From Zygnema cylindricum (Eukaryota; Streptophyta; Zygnematophyceae; Zygnematales; Zygnemataceae): DNA of 64,000 nucleotides. The stretch spans positions 1 to 64,000 of the forward strand of contig JBBHKE010001544.1 of the NCBI GenBank assembly GCA_037447655.1, in the 5' to 3' direction. The notes under the pieces were generated by a model, which had not been told where the DNA came from, did no database searches, and worked only from the letters and a program-made list of their open reading frames with translations. The translations under genes were made by a program, and so were the position numbers. Positions within the stretch are counted from its first letter, which is position 1. The number at the start of each line of letters is the position of its first letter. Positions 30,531 through 41,031 of this stretch are shown here, one piece after another.

Positions 30531-31130
30531 CACGTGCATTTACGAAAAAGACGAGCAAGTACGGGAAAAAATCTGCAGGGGTCTCCGGACCTCCACTTTC
30601 ATTCATGGGTCCTTTGCAGAATTTTGCGCCGTCGTCGCTTATCCCCTCTCCCTCTCACACTATCGCTTTTATCTCTCACTTTTTAGAATGAGGCACGACA
30701 TTACTGCTATTAAATGAAAGATATTTAGAAAATAATTCTTTTGACTACCTTTATGTATATTTTTATGGCAAATCGATTGAGAAAAGTCGGAAAAACGAAA
30801 TCGGATAGCCATGGCAGAAATTTCTTGAATTTTGTGACGTCGACGTTGTCACAAGTGAGCATGGCGTCACAATGTCACAAAACCCTAAACATCTGCCATG
30901 TCACAAATTACAAAAATTTAAACGTCTATAACCTTTGCTGTTTTTGTTGGCGTCGCCGATTGTCGGAAGTTTCGTAGTCGCCGTCAATCGTCACAAAGTT
31001 GTACCTACGTCTACAACCGTCACATTTCAAAGTTCCGATTTCATTTTCGCATATAGGGACGCTTTTCAAAGTAGTACGGAACACTTCACTACAATCCAAA
31101 ATACTTTTTCAAAGTATCGCTTACATGGGG
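30531..31130 (+). repeat. Repeat R, copy 1
   Basis: An unclassified repeat sharing with copies 2 and 3 the words GCCATGGC, TGTCACAAAACCCTAAACATCT, GTCTACAACCGTCACA and CGATTTCATT, and a CTCTCCCTCTC stretch near 30650. It starts at the H boundary, so its left end is cut. Short ORFs are not conserved between copies. The CCCTAAA word is part of the repeat and not a telomere array. Confidence 0.6.
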
Positions 31131-31142
31131 ATGTACCTTTAG

Positions 31143-31253
31143 ATCAGATTGTTTCGATTGAAAGGTAATATCCTCATCTTCCAATTGACGGTCTCAAATT
31201 GAAAACCGGACAAGAATGTACAGAGAAAATATGTTTTAAGTGGCTAAAAAAAC
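31143..31253 (+). mobile_element. Partial copy of the MITE at 40871
   Basis: TTCGATTGAAAGGTAATATCC, GACGGTCTCAAATTGAAAACCGG and AATATGTTTTAAGTGGC match the right two thirds of 40871-41031. The left inverted repeat is missing. Confidence 0.6.
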
Positions 31254-32450
31254 ATTAACACTATAAGCGATACTCATCGCTAGATGCTGAACCAGCGAAT
31301 CGTCACTGGCGGCGCTGGTTTCGTTTCGATTAAGGGTGGCCTTCCATTAGACGTTCCATTAATTGTACGGAAAAGTTTAATGAAGGGCGTGTCTTCCATT
31401 AGGTCGCGTCTGTAAACCACTTTTTATTTGCGTGGCTCATTCTGGTTGGTAACACATAGGTTAATATTTGATGCTTAAAATCTTGAAAGAATCTTCGAAT
31501 GTAAAGTTTGAACGCGATATCTGTACCAGTGGAGGTAATTAATGACTCGTACAGAGGGCATTATAATGTACTATCCAAAATTTCAAAACGGAACGACAAT
31601 AAGGCAGCGGCAAACTTTGATGGTGGGAGCATGACGAGATAATTTCGTTGTATTCGCAGCCACCCTGACGGAAGGCACAAAGCCACATAAGCGCGCGCTC
31701 ATCGAAGATTTTTTTTTCCTTTTCCACGCGGCCCATTTTTACACGTTCAGTCTATGCAAAGTGTCCTCCTTGTGCACGGTCGCCACAGACTGTAGGTTTG
31801 GCGACGTGGCGTCTCGGATAAAAAGGTGTAATGGCATCCGACGGTCAGCTTTTACCCCTACAACCTTTGATATTTTTTTTGTAAAGATGTTTTCCTTGGA
31901 GGAAAAAAATTGGTACGGATTTGTACGAAACGGTACGGCCCTCAGTAAAGAACCCCACTTTTTCGCTCATGGAAGGCCACCATAAGTTGTCTGTTGTTGT
32001 ATTCGTGCGCATATTTCATTATTTTTTTGACGATTCATGCGTGCGTTTTAAACTTTTGCCTTCTTGCCACTAACCTTTGTACAAATTTGGCATTTGAGTA
32101 CGCTTTTACAAATCTTACGCCGCTGTGCCCATGTGTTCAACTAAGGGTTTTGTTGTTTTCACAAAAAACGGGACTTGCAACAAGAAAATCTTACGTCGTA
32201 ATAAAAATGTTCGAAAACCGATGTATAATTTACATCACCTTGAAACTTTGAATGTACTCCAATTCGGCGTTATTATCTTTTCGACCTATTGGCGCGGCAT
32301 GCCAACCCAACTTCAAACTTCTGCGAAAATCCACTCGCGAGGTGCTTTTATTTAAAGTAACAATGGATCGACGAATAGGAAAACGTTATCGCACGTGTCA
32401 CACGTCTTAATTTTTTTTGCACGAGGGAGAGTACACGCTTTGTTTGTCGA
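31254..32450. other. No recognised gene
   Basis: AT-rich DNA with short unsupported ORFs (up to 85 codons) and repeated GTACGG words near 31910-31940. I see no domain, LTR edge or tandem array. Confidence 0.4.
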
Positions 32451-32965
32451 CACACGCATAGACGTAGAAATATGACGAGCATGTAAGGCAAAATTATTGT
32501 ATGGGTCTTGGAGCTCCACTTCCATCATTTGCAAAAGTTTACATCGTCCTCGTCTCTCCCCCTCCTTCTCAGTCTACCGCTCCTCTCTCTATCTTCTCTG
32601 AATGAAATATAAGAATAATGTTACAAAATGAAAAATCTTTTTTTTCTTTTATTCAAATACATTTGGCTTTAATTTGATGGCATATCGAGGGTTAAAAAAA
32701 AAATCGAAAAGCCATGGCTAAAAATATTCGTACTAATGACGTCACAAGGTAGCATAACTTTGCAGTGTCACAAAGCCCTAAACATCTACAATGTCACGAA
32801 AACCACATGTCTACAATCGTCGCTGTTTTTGTAGACGTCACAAAGTTTCGTAAGTTTTGTAGTATTGTAGTCTTTAATCGTCTTCAAGTTGTACCCACGT
32901 CTACAACTGTCACATTTGAAAGTTACGATTTCATTGTGGCACGTAATAAGGGCACCACCGAAACT
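32451..32965 (+). repeat. Repeat R, copy 2 (left arm of an inverted pair)
   Basis: Same family as 30531-31130: GACGAGCATGTAAGG, the CTCTCCCCCTCC stretch, AGCCATGGC, GTCACAAAGCCCTAAACATCT, ACGTCTACAACTGTCACA and CGATTTCATT in the same order. It faces copy 3 tail to tail. Confidence 0.65.
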
Positions 32966-33009
32966 TAGTCTTTTTACTTTGTTTTTTAGCGAATCCGTAC
33001 TAGCGTTCT

Positions 33010-33460
33010 GATGTAACTAAATGAAATCGTTACTTTAAATTGTGACGGGTGTAGACATGAGTGTAGTTTGTGACGGTTGTAGACAACTACAAAACTTGCG
33101 ACAATTGATGACATTTACCAAATAGCGAGGGTTGTAAGTGTGTAGTTTCTTGTGACATTGTAGATGTTTAGGGTTTGAAATATTTTGACATCACGCTCAC
33201 TTATGATAGCGTCCACGTTACTAATTCCAACCTTTCCGCCATGGTTTCCCAATTTTGATTTTTCGTCATTTCTCACTCTACGTCCCTTCAAAATACCCCC
33301 AAAGACAGTCAAACGTAATATTTGTTAGAGATCTTTCATTTGATACCAAAATTGTGATTTTCTTTTGAACAATTGTAAGATAGACGCGGTAGTGGGAGAG
33401 GGAGAGAGAAAGAGGCGCCTTCACAGACTTCACTTCCACAAATTTATCAAAAGGAAAAGA
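33010..33460 (-). repeat. Repeat R, copy 3 (right arm of the inverted pair)
   Basis: The reverse complement of the same family: AATGAAATCG near 33020, TGTGACGGTTGTAGAC near 33070, TGTAGATGTTTAGGGTTTG near 33160, GCCATGGTTTCCC near 33240 and the GGGAGAGGGAGAG stretch near 33390. The centre between the arms is about 55 bases. Confidence 0.65.
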
Positions 33461-34234
33461 TGCCTACTCTTCTTTTAGACTTCTCTATTTATCCATCATC
33501 GACCTAGCCAAGCCAAAGTCAACGCTCTGTTTGAACAGGTTTTACCTAGGCCAATCATTGATCAGCAAAGAATCAAACTGACCAATGCAAAATTGTGCCA
33601 AATCTCTTACGAACTACGTAGGATTTAGTAACCAATCAAATGCTACATTTCACAACGTAAGATTTACATGCAAAAGTGGGCGCCAATTAAAACGCGACTT
33701 CTCACGAACGTGCGTTGCAAATTTCATAGCGAAACTACCTACGAAATTCCATAAAGTGAAATAGACGTTTTTTACTAAAATTGTGCGAAACGAACCATCG
33801 TGAGTACCAAACGAAATATTGATTCATTTCGTAATTTTTAAACCTGCGCCTGAAATTCCGCGGCTTGTTTGACCATTAACCCGTTACAATGAACAACCAC
33901 TTGTTATTTTGACCTCACGCTGTAAATACAACTCCAAATCGTGTGATTCTTTTGCGGACGTCTACCAAATTCAAAACTCTATATTTGAAACACATAAATA
34001 CCCATTTAAGAACAAGTTCAATCCACTATTACTGTTACATCACCCCCTCTTTATATTTAATTGACCTCAGTTAAAACATATTTCATTCTCAAGACGGGAC
34101 TTCTATATTATTATCCCTCCAATACCTTTGTAAAAACTCGCGGTTTTATCTTTTAAAGTTAACTTTTCTTTTGGCCTTCCTAGATAATGCACTTACCAGA
34201 ATATAATATTACCGGCCTTAAACGGTTGACCAAC
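33461..34234. other. No recognised gene
   Basis: AT-rich sequence with TTCGT and CGAAAC words. It may belong to the 3' end or LTR of gypsy element P, but I could not find an edge. Confidence 0.35.
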
Positions 34235-35390
34235 CTAATCTATTACCCATTTGTGGACCTCAGGTTCTATAATTATTGAAGGATCCAATTTAAATTCTAC
34301 TTCACTTGGTCGAAGATTTGCTCGTTTTAGCTGACTGATGTGCATCACCGGATAATTTTTTGTTGAAGGCGGAAACTCCAATTTAGCAGCAACTGACAAT
34401 ATCATCTCGATTACAGTAAATGGTTCGATGAACATAAGAGCAAATTTCCCCGTAGGATCCGATTGTCCCTCGATCTTGCACCTGTAATGAGTTATTGAAA
34501 GCCAAACCTTGTCACCTGTGCTTACCACCCAATCACCTCGTTTGCAGTTATCATTAAATTCTTGCCTTCTTTGTGCCTCCACAAAGGCATCCCGGACTGT
34601 TTTCCAAACCGTTTGACTGTATTCCCAAAACTCCGTTCCAGAACCCTTATTCTCTTGAGTGACCCCTGTTATTAAGTTTGCCTTCTTTGTGCCTCCACAA
34701 AGGCATTCCGGACTGTTTTCCAAACTGTTTGACTGTATTCCCAAAACTCAATTCCAGAACCCCTATTCTCTTGAGTGACCCCTGTTATTAAGTCAAATGG
34801 TTCTCTCAACTGGCATCCATATGGAACTTCAAACGTTGAGAATCCTGTTTTAGCATGTTTTCATGAATTGTATGCAAATTGCATTAATTGCAGTTTAGAT
34901 TCCTATGTGTTACGAACTTCAACAGTTTTAAGCATTTCTTCCCGAGTACGGTTCATCTTTTTTGTGTGTCCATCTGTTTGAGGATGATAAGAGATACTGA
35001 TTTATAATTCAGTGCCTAAATTTTGCTCTGATTCTTTCTAAATGCAAACGTAAATTTAGAATCCCTATCATTGACTATAGACAGGGGAACTCCATGATGT
35101 GTGTCCATGTTGTCAAAACATAACTTTGCAATATCTACAAGTGAATGAGTATTCTTGCAAGGGAAAAAGATTGCCATTTTACTGAACTTATCGACTACGA
35201 CCATGATACTGTCATTTCTTCTAGATGTGGCTAGCAACTTGACACTAAAATCCATACTGAGAGATACCTATGGTATTTCGGGGATTTCTTAAGGTTTTGA
35301 AAGACCCTTAGGTTTCTGGTTATTAGGTTTACTCAATTGGCAAGGGACACAACTTTCGACGTGTTTGGACACCTTTTTTGTCACCCCGGG
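34235..35390 (-). pseudogene. Gypsy element P: integrase core and C-terminus
   Basis: Near 35255-35016 the minus strand encodes NDSIMVVVDKFSKMAIFFP, HHGVPLSIVNDRDSKFT (integrase Asp residues) typical of plant chromoviruses. From 34744 it has EYSQTVWKTVRDAF, GDKVWLSITHYR, GKFALMFIEPFTVIE, YPVMHISQLKR and EPEVHKWVID, the integrase C-terminal barrel leading towards the place of a chromodomain. The chromodomain itself is not visible. The sequence 34553-34670 is duplicated in tandem at 34672-34790, breaking the frame. It is the downstream half of the element whose RT lies at 38745-39985, with copia pieces between. Confidence 0.8.
34553..34790 (-). repeat. Tandem duplication of about 119 bp in P
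   Basis: The stretch from CTTCTTTGTGCCTCCACAAAGG to GAGTGACCCCTGTTATTAAG occurs twice in direct order with a few differences (TCCCGG/TTCCGG, ACCG/ACTG). It repeats part of the integrase coding sequence. Confidence 0.8.
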
Positions 35391-35394
35391 CCAA

Positions 35395-35927
35395 AAAAAT
35401 CTACTTTACAACGGAATAAGGGAATTATGGTTAAATCAGGGAGGGGAAAATACTAACATCACCACTTGGAGTGATGCTAGTTATAGAGATCTACCACTTA
35501 GAAGGTAAACTTCACGATATGTTTTGCAAATTGGGTTGGGTGCATGCAATTGGAGCAGCAAACAACAAAAATTTGTCGCTCAGTCTACGATGGAGGCAGA
35601 GTATATGTCATCATTTCCAGCTGTGAAAGAATTAATGTGGGTGAAATCTTTGCTGCAAGAATTGGGATTTATAAAAAATGGAGGGTAAACATTTTCTGTG
35701 ATAACTAGGCAGCAATTGCAATTGCTACAAATCCCAAGCATCATTTTAAGGCCAAACATATGGACATAAGGCTAAGCTTTGTGAGAGAAAAAGTTGAAAA
35801 AAAAATCATCAAACTTGTGAACAAACAAGATGGGGAAATGCTAGCCGATATGATGACCAAAGCAGCTCTTTCACCAAAATTAGTTTATTGCATAAATGGT
35901 TGTGGGTTGAGAGAAAGAGAGAGCTAA
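35395..35927 (+). pseudogene. Copia element N: RNase H end of pol
   Basis: The plus strand encodes the RNase H end as in C: ITTWSDASYRD, VLQIGLGACNWSSKQQKF, STMEAEYMSS, ELMWVKSLLQELG, AIAIATNPKHHFKAKHMDIRL and DGEMLADMMTKAALSPKL, with a frame change near 35510 and a stop in DN*AA (TAG near 35707). It is cut on the left at the junction with P. A polypurine tract (AAAATTAAGGGGAG) and an LTR follow. Confidence 0.85.
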
Positions 35928-35940
35928 AAATTAAGGGGAG

Positions 35941-36850
35941 TGTTGAAAAAAATAATGTATATCTGTCTCTAGTTTAGTTTAGTCTCTAACGAGAGAGAGA
36001 GAGAGAGAGAGAAAGACACGCCCTGGCTGTCGCGCTATTCAGAAAGGTGGTAGACTGAAGTAAAGAGCATTTTTACCAAAATGTCGCCTTTAACCGGATT
36101 TGAACCTAGGTCCTACAAATTATATAAAACGAGACGCCTTAACCATTAAGGCGCTACAAAACGATGGACTCATTAGATTTGATTCGTACTTAAACTGTGA
36201 CACGACGGCAAATTCACACCAAACAGACTACGAGACACATGAAACAATTCATGCACGAACGCGAATTTGAACTATGTAAATTTAATTGATCGGACGGTTG
36301 TCGTTGTAGCCGCCACCCGGAATGATCTTTTGGCGGCCTTTGGAGATAGCGTCACGCAATGCCACGTGGCGTCACACTATTGGATACCAGAGAAGATGGG
36401 AGGAGGAACCATGGCTCCCGATTTGACAAACGTCACCTTGAAGGCCATGTTGTACAATGGTCGTATAATAAGTACATTAACCACTGTACCTTTTTGTATA
36501 ATATAGTGTTCCTACTGGACTAGGGTTTAGTTATAGGTAGGTGAGAGAAGGCAGACTAGGACTTAGTAATATTTGAGGCGCCTCTCTCTAGGTGACCTTC
36601 TGTATTAATAGGTTGTTTTTGGCCAGCCATAACTAATTGCTCAAGGGAGCAAATTCAATGATTTTTTTTGCGTTGGACATGGGTGAGTCTTTTCCTCACA
36701 TGGGTAAGGTTGGTCAAAGTTATTTTTTGCCAGGGTGGCAGTTATTATTGGGGAAACCAAAGTGGGTTGATGTTATCCTAGTGGCTACTTGTGAACTATG
36801 CATTTTGTGGGGCAACGGAGCCCACATAATTTCATCGACTTTTTGCACAA
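35941..36850 (+). repeat. LTR of copia element N, truncated
   Basis: It starts TGTTGAAAAAAATAATG after the polypurine tract. It includes a (GA) microsatellite at 35991-36013, the tRNA-like block, GATCGGACGG, GTCGTATAATAAGTAC-type words and GGGAGCAAATTC near 36646. It is closest to LTR J. Similarity ends near 36850, where minus-strand gag of O begins, so the U5 end is lost. Confidence 0.75.
36075..36160 (-). other. tRNA-like block in LTR N (antisense)
   Basis: The minus strand has CGCCTTAATGGTTAAGGCG (an A-box-like region, itself a hairpin) and GGTTCAAATCC (a good B-box) about 35 bases on. AGGCG at the 3' end can pair with CGCCT at the 5' end. It resembles a degenerate tRNA more closely than most copies. 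Confidence 0.65.
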
Positions 36851-37721
36851 ATGACAAAGACCCTTTGGGGTCATTGGTCTTCTTGATTAATGTTTCTCTC
36901 CTTTGAAGTTGTCGTACGGCTTCCTGAACTCCTTCCCCCATCAGTCCCTTCCCGCAGCTAGAGCTTGAATGCTCTTTCCTCCTCTCCGAATCTCAATAGT
37001 GTTCTCCTGCACGAGTATCATCCGAACGATAGTGTTTCACTTCCAAGAACTTTCATCCATTTCTTGCACTCGGTACACTATGTTCTCATATTCATCACGC
37101 AACTTCATGATGAGAGTGTTGACTTTCATCTTCATTGTACCTCTCCACTTGACACTTTCCATCTCCATATACAAACAAAAGAGGTCATTACAATAATCCA
37201 ATATTTTACCCCGTTTGTAAGTGTAATCCCCTAGACTTTGCTCGGCCAACTGGGGCTTTTGAATAAGGACACCAGCTCTATAGATATCCACTAAAGTCAC
37301 CCACAACTCCTCGGCCTTGAGAACATGAAGATGAGAGGTTGCCAAAGCTTGAGTGAGGTGCCTCGAAATGAAATGCCTGGTAGCCATGTTTGGGTATTCC
37401 CACGTTTGAATATCAATTTCCTCGGTCTTCACGGCCACCGCTTCGGTTGCGTTGACGATAGGAGTGAGAGGTGACTCTTTCCCTTTCCCTTTTTTGGACA
37501 CACTGCTATCCCCGTCGTATACCTTCTTTGTTGGGGCAGATGTTGCTACAAAAAACCTCACTCCACTAAACCCTGGTGGGATTCCCTAAGATCGACATTT
37601 CACTTGTCAACTAACAATACCCCAGTATCGTTTTTCACACAGAGTCCCTACCATCATGGCTTCCCAATAAATAAACCCAGATCTATTGAAGATGGGCACC
37701 CTCAAGGGTGGGCCCCTAACC
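36851..37721 (-). pseudogene. Copia element O: Gag and primer-binding site
   Basis: Reading from the right, the primer-binding site variant GGTTAGGGGCCCACC (37707-37721) is followed by the Gag frame. It has PIFNRSGFIYWEAMM, then 37561-37037 with HFISRHLTQALATSHLHVLKAEELWVTLVDIYRAG, GKILDYCNDLFCLYMEMES and NTLIMKLRDEYENIVYRVQEMDESSWK. The last trace, DPKGSLSFVQK near 36870, is the zinc knuckle start. Frameshifts and the cut at about 36850 make it dead. The upstream ATG lies in the LTR U5 (MGDTKLQVRGPP), as in D. Confidence 0.82.
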
Positions 37722-38739
37722 TGCAATTTTGTGTCCCCCATTGGACTATATAATTTAGGAAGCCTCTAGATAATTTTTGACTAACCCTTCTTAATCTAGG
37801 ACCGGTGCTACCCAAGAAGGCAAATAGACAATGTGATAGCACCCTTTACAATCTGGACTCCGTTGAGTCCGCAGCAAGATAAATCACTAAAAATACACAA
37901 CCAGGTGATTAATTATAAAGTGGCAAAGATGTCAAAATTTTATACAAGCTCATTGGGTGAGAGGCCGCTACCTCCTCAATCCTCTAAGTCGTAAACCCCT
38001 CTCACAAAACCTATCTACTGATGTACGAACCAATCACAAAACTGTACAGTACGCAAAGGTACTATGGCCGATGTCCTTTCTATACGGCCTGTGTACGACA
38101 AGGCCATGGAGTAGATGTCTCTCTCATCTAGACTTGTTCCGATGCTTTGCGGGATTCCCGCTTCCCAATTCTATTTTGCCATACCCACAAACCGCGGAAT
38201 TCTTCTTCCGAGATCTCGGCGCTAATTCTGGCCGTCCGATTAAATTCACATTTGATCAGAGCCGTAATAAATACATGCGCGGTATTTGTTTCGCTTACGA
38301 AATCAATGCGTGGTATTGATTTCTAATCCGTACCGCAATTCGTACTTTTACACTAGCGGTTCTATGTATCCCGTAAACAATTATAGTTAAATGATTTATC
38401 CTACTTATTAATATTTAAATAATTATCAAACTATATATTACTTAACACTACTTCAAGACTTAACGTCTAAGGTTACCAGCTACCGGCAGCTTGCGGTCCG
38501 GAAGGTACCAGGTTGAAATCCTGTGGCTGCCGCAAATATATTGTTACTTAATAAACCCCAAATATAAATTTCCCGTAAACCTCAGGATAGCCTAGGTAGC
38601 CATGGCTCTAGCTTCCTCTCCAATTTCTCAGTGAATGCGACAAGTTTGAGAGTTGGAGAGAGAAGTTAGAGGTAGACTGCCTCGGCTTCTTTATTTCTAT
38701 TCACACCTAGAAAATACTTTAAAAACATTAGTTTCTACA
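37722..38739 (-). repeat. 5' LTR of copia element O
   Basis: The plus-strand edges are TGCAATTTTGTGTCC and TTTCTACA, 1018 bp. It is closest to the LTRs of D (U5 end) with TAGCCATGGCTCTAGC shared with C. The right flank is gypsy element P RT sequence, so O sits in P. Confidence 0.85.
38455..38540 (+). other. tRNA-like block in LTR O (antisense to O)
   Basis: CTAAGGTTACCAGCTACCGG is the A-box side and GGTTGAAATCC the B-box. TTGCGG and CCGCAA form the outer stem. These stem letters differ from M and D (GACGGAC/GTCCGTC), but pairing is kept. Confidence 0.6.
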
Positions 38740-38744
38740 AAGTG

Positions 38745-39982
38745 TAGGGGCAAAGGTTAACTTCTCTTTTAGTTCCTCGAAAGCTCTCTTTTGATCGGCT
38801 CCCCACACAAACGTCTCATTCTCCCGAAGTAAATTTGTCAAAAGTGCGGCAATCATACTGAAGTTCTTGATAAATTTCCTGTAATAAGTGGCCAACCCCA
38901 AAGACGATCTAACTTGTGTGATATTAGTGGGTTGCTTCTAATTTTGGATTGCAGTAATTTAGGATGAATCTGTTTTAACACCTTCCCCACTAACTATATG
39001 TCCCAAAAAGAATTGTTCACTTTAAAAAAAACTGGATTTTGACAATTTTCCATATAGTTTTCTTTTCTTTAATCTTTCCAACACTTTCCTTAAATGAATT
39101 ACATGTTGTTCTTTAGATTCGCTGTAAATTAGAATATCATCTATAAACACCTGAACAAACTTATCTATATAATCTGAAAAGGTTTGGTTCATTAATCTTT
39201 GATAAGTAGGCGGTGCATTCGTCAAACCAAATGGCATCACTATCCATTCAAAATGGCCGACTATAGTTCTAAAAGCAGTTTTGTGAACATCTTCGGTTTT
39301 GATTGGTACCTGATTAAATCCACTACGTAGATCAATCAAAGAAAAAAATTTAGCACCTTTCAAACGATCTATTTAATCAGAAATTAAAGGTAACAGATAC
39401 TTATCTTTCACTATAATCTTGTTCACACTACGATAGTCGACACACATTCTCAAAGTTTCGTCTTTCTTTTTGACGAAGAGAAGTGGTGCTCCGTACGGTG
39501 ATTTGTTGGGCTGAATATGTCCTTTCTCTAGAAGCTCATTGATCTGTTTCTTTAACTCCTCCTGCTCAAGACATTGTGCTTATAATTTCCTATGATTGGA
39601 GGATTACATCTAAGTTCAAGGTTAATAACATGTTCCACATCCCGGGAAGGTGGCCTTCCTGGGGGTAAATCACTTGGGAAAACATCTTGAAATTCAAAAA
39701 TCAAATCTTTTACAGCAGCATCAAATGTATTAATGTCAGTTACGAAATCAAATTTTTGTTTTTCAAGATTCCACTCCTTCCTTCCACTCCTAATTTGGTT
39801 ATATTATTTATATGATTCCTATGCAATTCCTTCGAAGGTAATGCTCGCAAAACCTTCCAGCCGTTTTCAGACTTCTCTCTCAAGGTGTTAGTTTCCCAAT
39901 TAATTTGAGGTTTATGTTCAGTTAACCAAGGCTTTCCAAGTATTAGCTCCTCACTACCCAAATTCATTATTTCACACACAAC
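38745..39982 (-). pseudogene. Gypsy element P: protease end and reverse transcriptase
   Basis: The minus strand encodes NLGSEELILGKPWL and INWETNTL (protease end), then FQDVFPSDLPPGRPP (RT start). 39363-39022 encodes FFSLIDLRSGFNQVPI, FRTIVGHFEWIVMPFGLTNAPPTYQRLMNQ and VQVFIDDILIYS, where the usual YxDD reads FIDD. The RT end lies at 39020-38745 (LASYYRKF-like, NFSMIAALLTNL). Several frames are used and stops are present. The style is plant chromovirus. It is the upstream half of the element whose integrase is at 34235-35390. Confidence 0.85.
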
Positions 39983-40170
39983 TTTATAAGTGGATTTCTT
40001 TGGGAAGGGTAACGTGTGTGCCTTACCTTCAGCACAACCACTACAGTCACTTAGGTTTTCACTTTTTGTGAACTTAATTCCTTCCACTATTCCCATCTTT
40101 TTCATTTCTTTCAACTTATCTAAATGCACATGTCCAAGCCTCTTATGCAACAACATAATACCATGATTCT
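39983..40170 (-). pseudogene. Copia pre-integrase scrap joined in frame to gypsy P
   Basis: LLHKRLGHVHLDKLKEMKK and DCSGCAEGKAHTLPF are the HHCC zinc region of a C-type copia integrase. At KKSTYK the sequence passes into the gypsy protease end without a stop, giving a chimeric frame of 138 codons (40156-39740). It looks like a break-repair junction between two element families. Confidence 0.8.
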
Positions 40171-40830
40171 AGTAAATTTTGTCGTTTTCCTACATTCCGC
40201 GTTGAGCTGTTCAATTCTTAGAAAAAATTGAAGCAGACTGGTGCAATTTTCAAAAAAGAATGTATAATGTCAATGCGTGAGGAGCGGTTCATTATTAATA
40301 TTTATTCCTAATTTACTGTGGACTACACTATAGCGTGAATTGCTATTAGCGTAATGAAATAGATAGTGTAATGAAACAATTAGCGTTATTTACGCTTATT
40401 GGGAATTTCAAATTTTTCCAAAAAAATATTTATTCTTATTTATCATTAACTCTAGTTTTTAAACTGCTTTGTAATAATTGTCGGCGCATAATATCTTCAC
40501 ACTAAAATATGTTCATGTACGAAATTGTTCAAATTGTACGCCGCCGCGTTTTTGTGACATCTCCGTCATTATTTCCAGAGCTGATTTACACGCGTGCGCG
40601 TTAGCGTAAATATTTTTCCTGTACTTTTTTACTTGAAAAAATACAAAATAATACGGATCTGACAGCCTGTACACCACACTATTTAGAAGGGTACTATATT
40701 AGAGTCATGAACCATATTAGGTGGGGTACCTCAAATAACGTTCAGAAACATTTAGAATGATTAATTCTATTTGGGAATTCACCTAAAAAACGGGGTACCT
40801 CAATTAGAGTCATGAACGGTAATAGCGATT
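40171..40830. other. Non-coding, with repeated short words
   Basis: No gene seen. ATTGCTATTAGCG near 40340 recurs as ATTGCTATTAGGG at 40853, and GGGGTACCTCAA and TAGAGTCATGAAC each occur twice (40699-40730 and 40794-40815). This suggests a decayed small repeat. Confidence 0.45.
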
Positions 40831-40851
40831 CACGGTGTACAATACACCGTG
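40831..40851. repeat. Perfect 9-bp palindrome CACGGTGTA-CAA-TACACCGTG
   Basis: Two 9-base arms with a 3-base loop, 20 bases before the MITE. It could form a small cruciform or hairpin. The role is unknown. Confidence 0.7.
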
Positions 40852-40870
40852 TATTGCTATTAGGGTTAAT

Positions 40871-41031
40871 ATTTTTTGGCCACTTTACACATATTTTCTC
40901 CGTACACACTCGTCTGATTGTTGATTTGGGGGTTGCGATTGAAAGGTAAGATTCTCAGCTTCTGATTGGCGGTCTCAAACTGAAAACCAGACAAGTGTGT
41001 ACGGAGAAATATGTTTTAAGTGGCAAAAAAT
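40871..41031. mobile_element. MITE-like element with long terminal inverted repeats
   Basis: The left arm ATTTTTTGGCCACTTTACAC continues to CGTACACACTCGTCTG. It is matched in reverse by CAGACAAGTGTGTACGG and on to AAGTGGCAAAAAAT, giving arms of about 45 bp in 161 bp. It has no coding capacity. A second partial copy at 31143 shows it is a dispersed family. The target duplication is unclear (TTA possible). Confidence 0.75.

Noticed and set aside
30890-30905. Telomere repeat (CCCTAAA)
   Set aside because: A single unit inside repeat R, conserved in all three copies; not an array.
36075-36160. A functional tRNA gene
   Set aside because: A- and B-box-like words are present, but I could not fold a regular cloverleaf with a 7-bp acceptor and 5-bp anticodon stem. 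It recurs at the same place in the LTRs.
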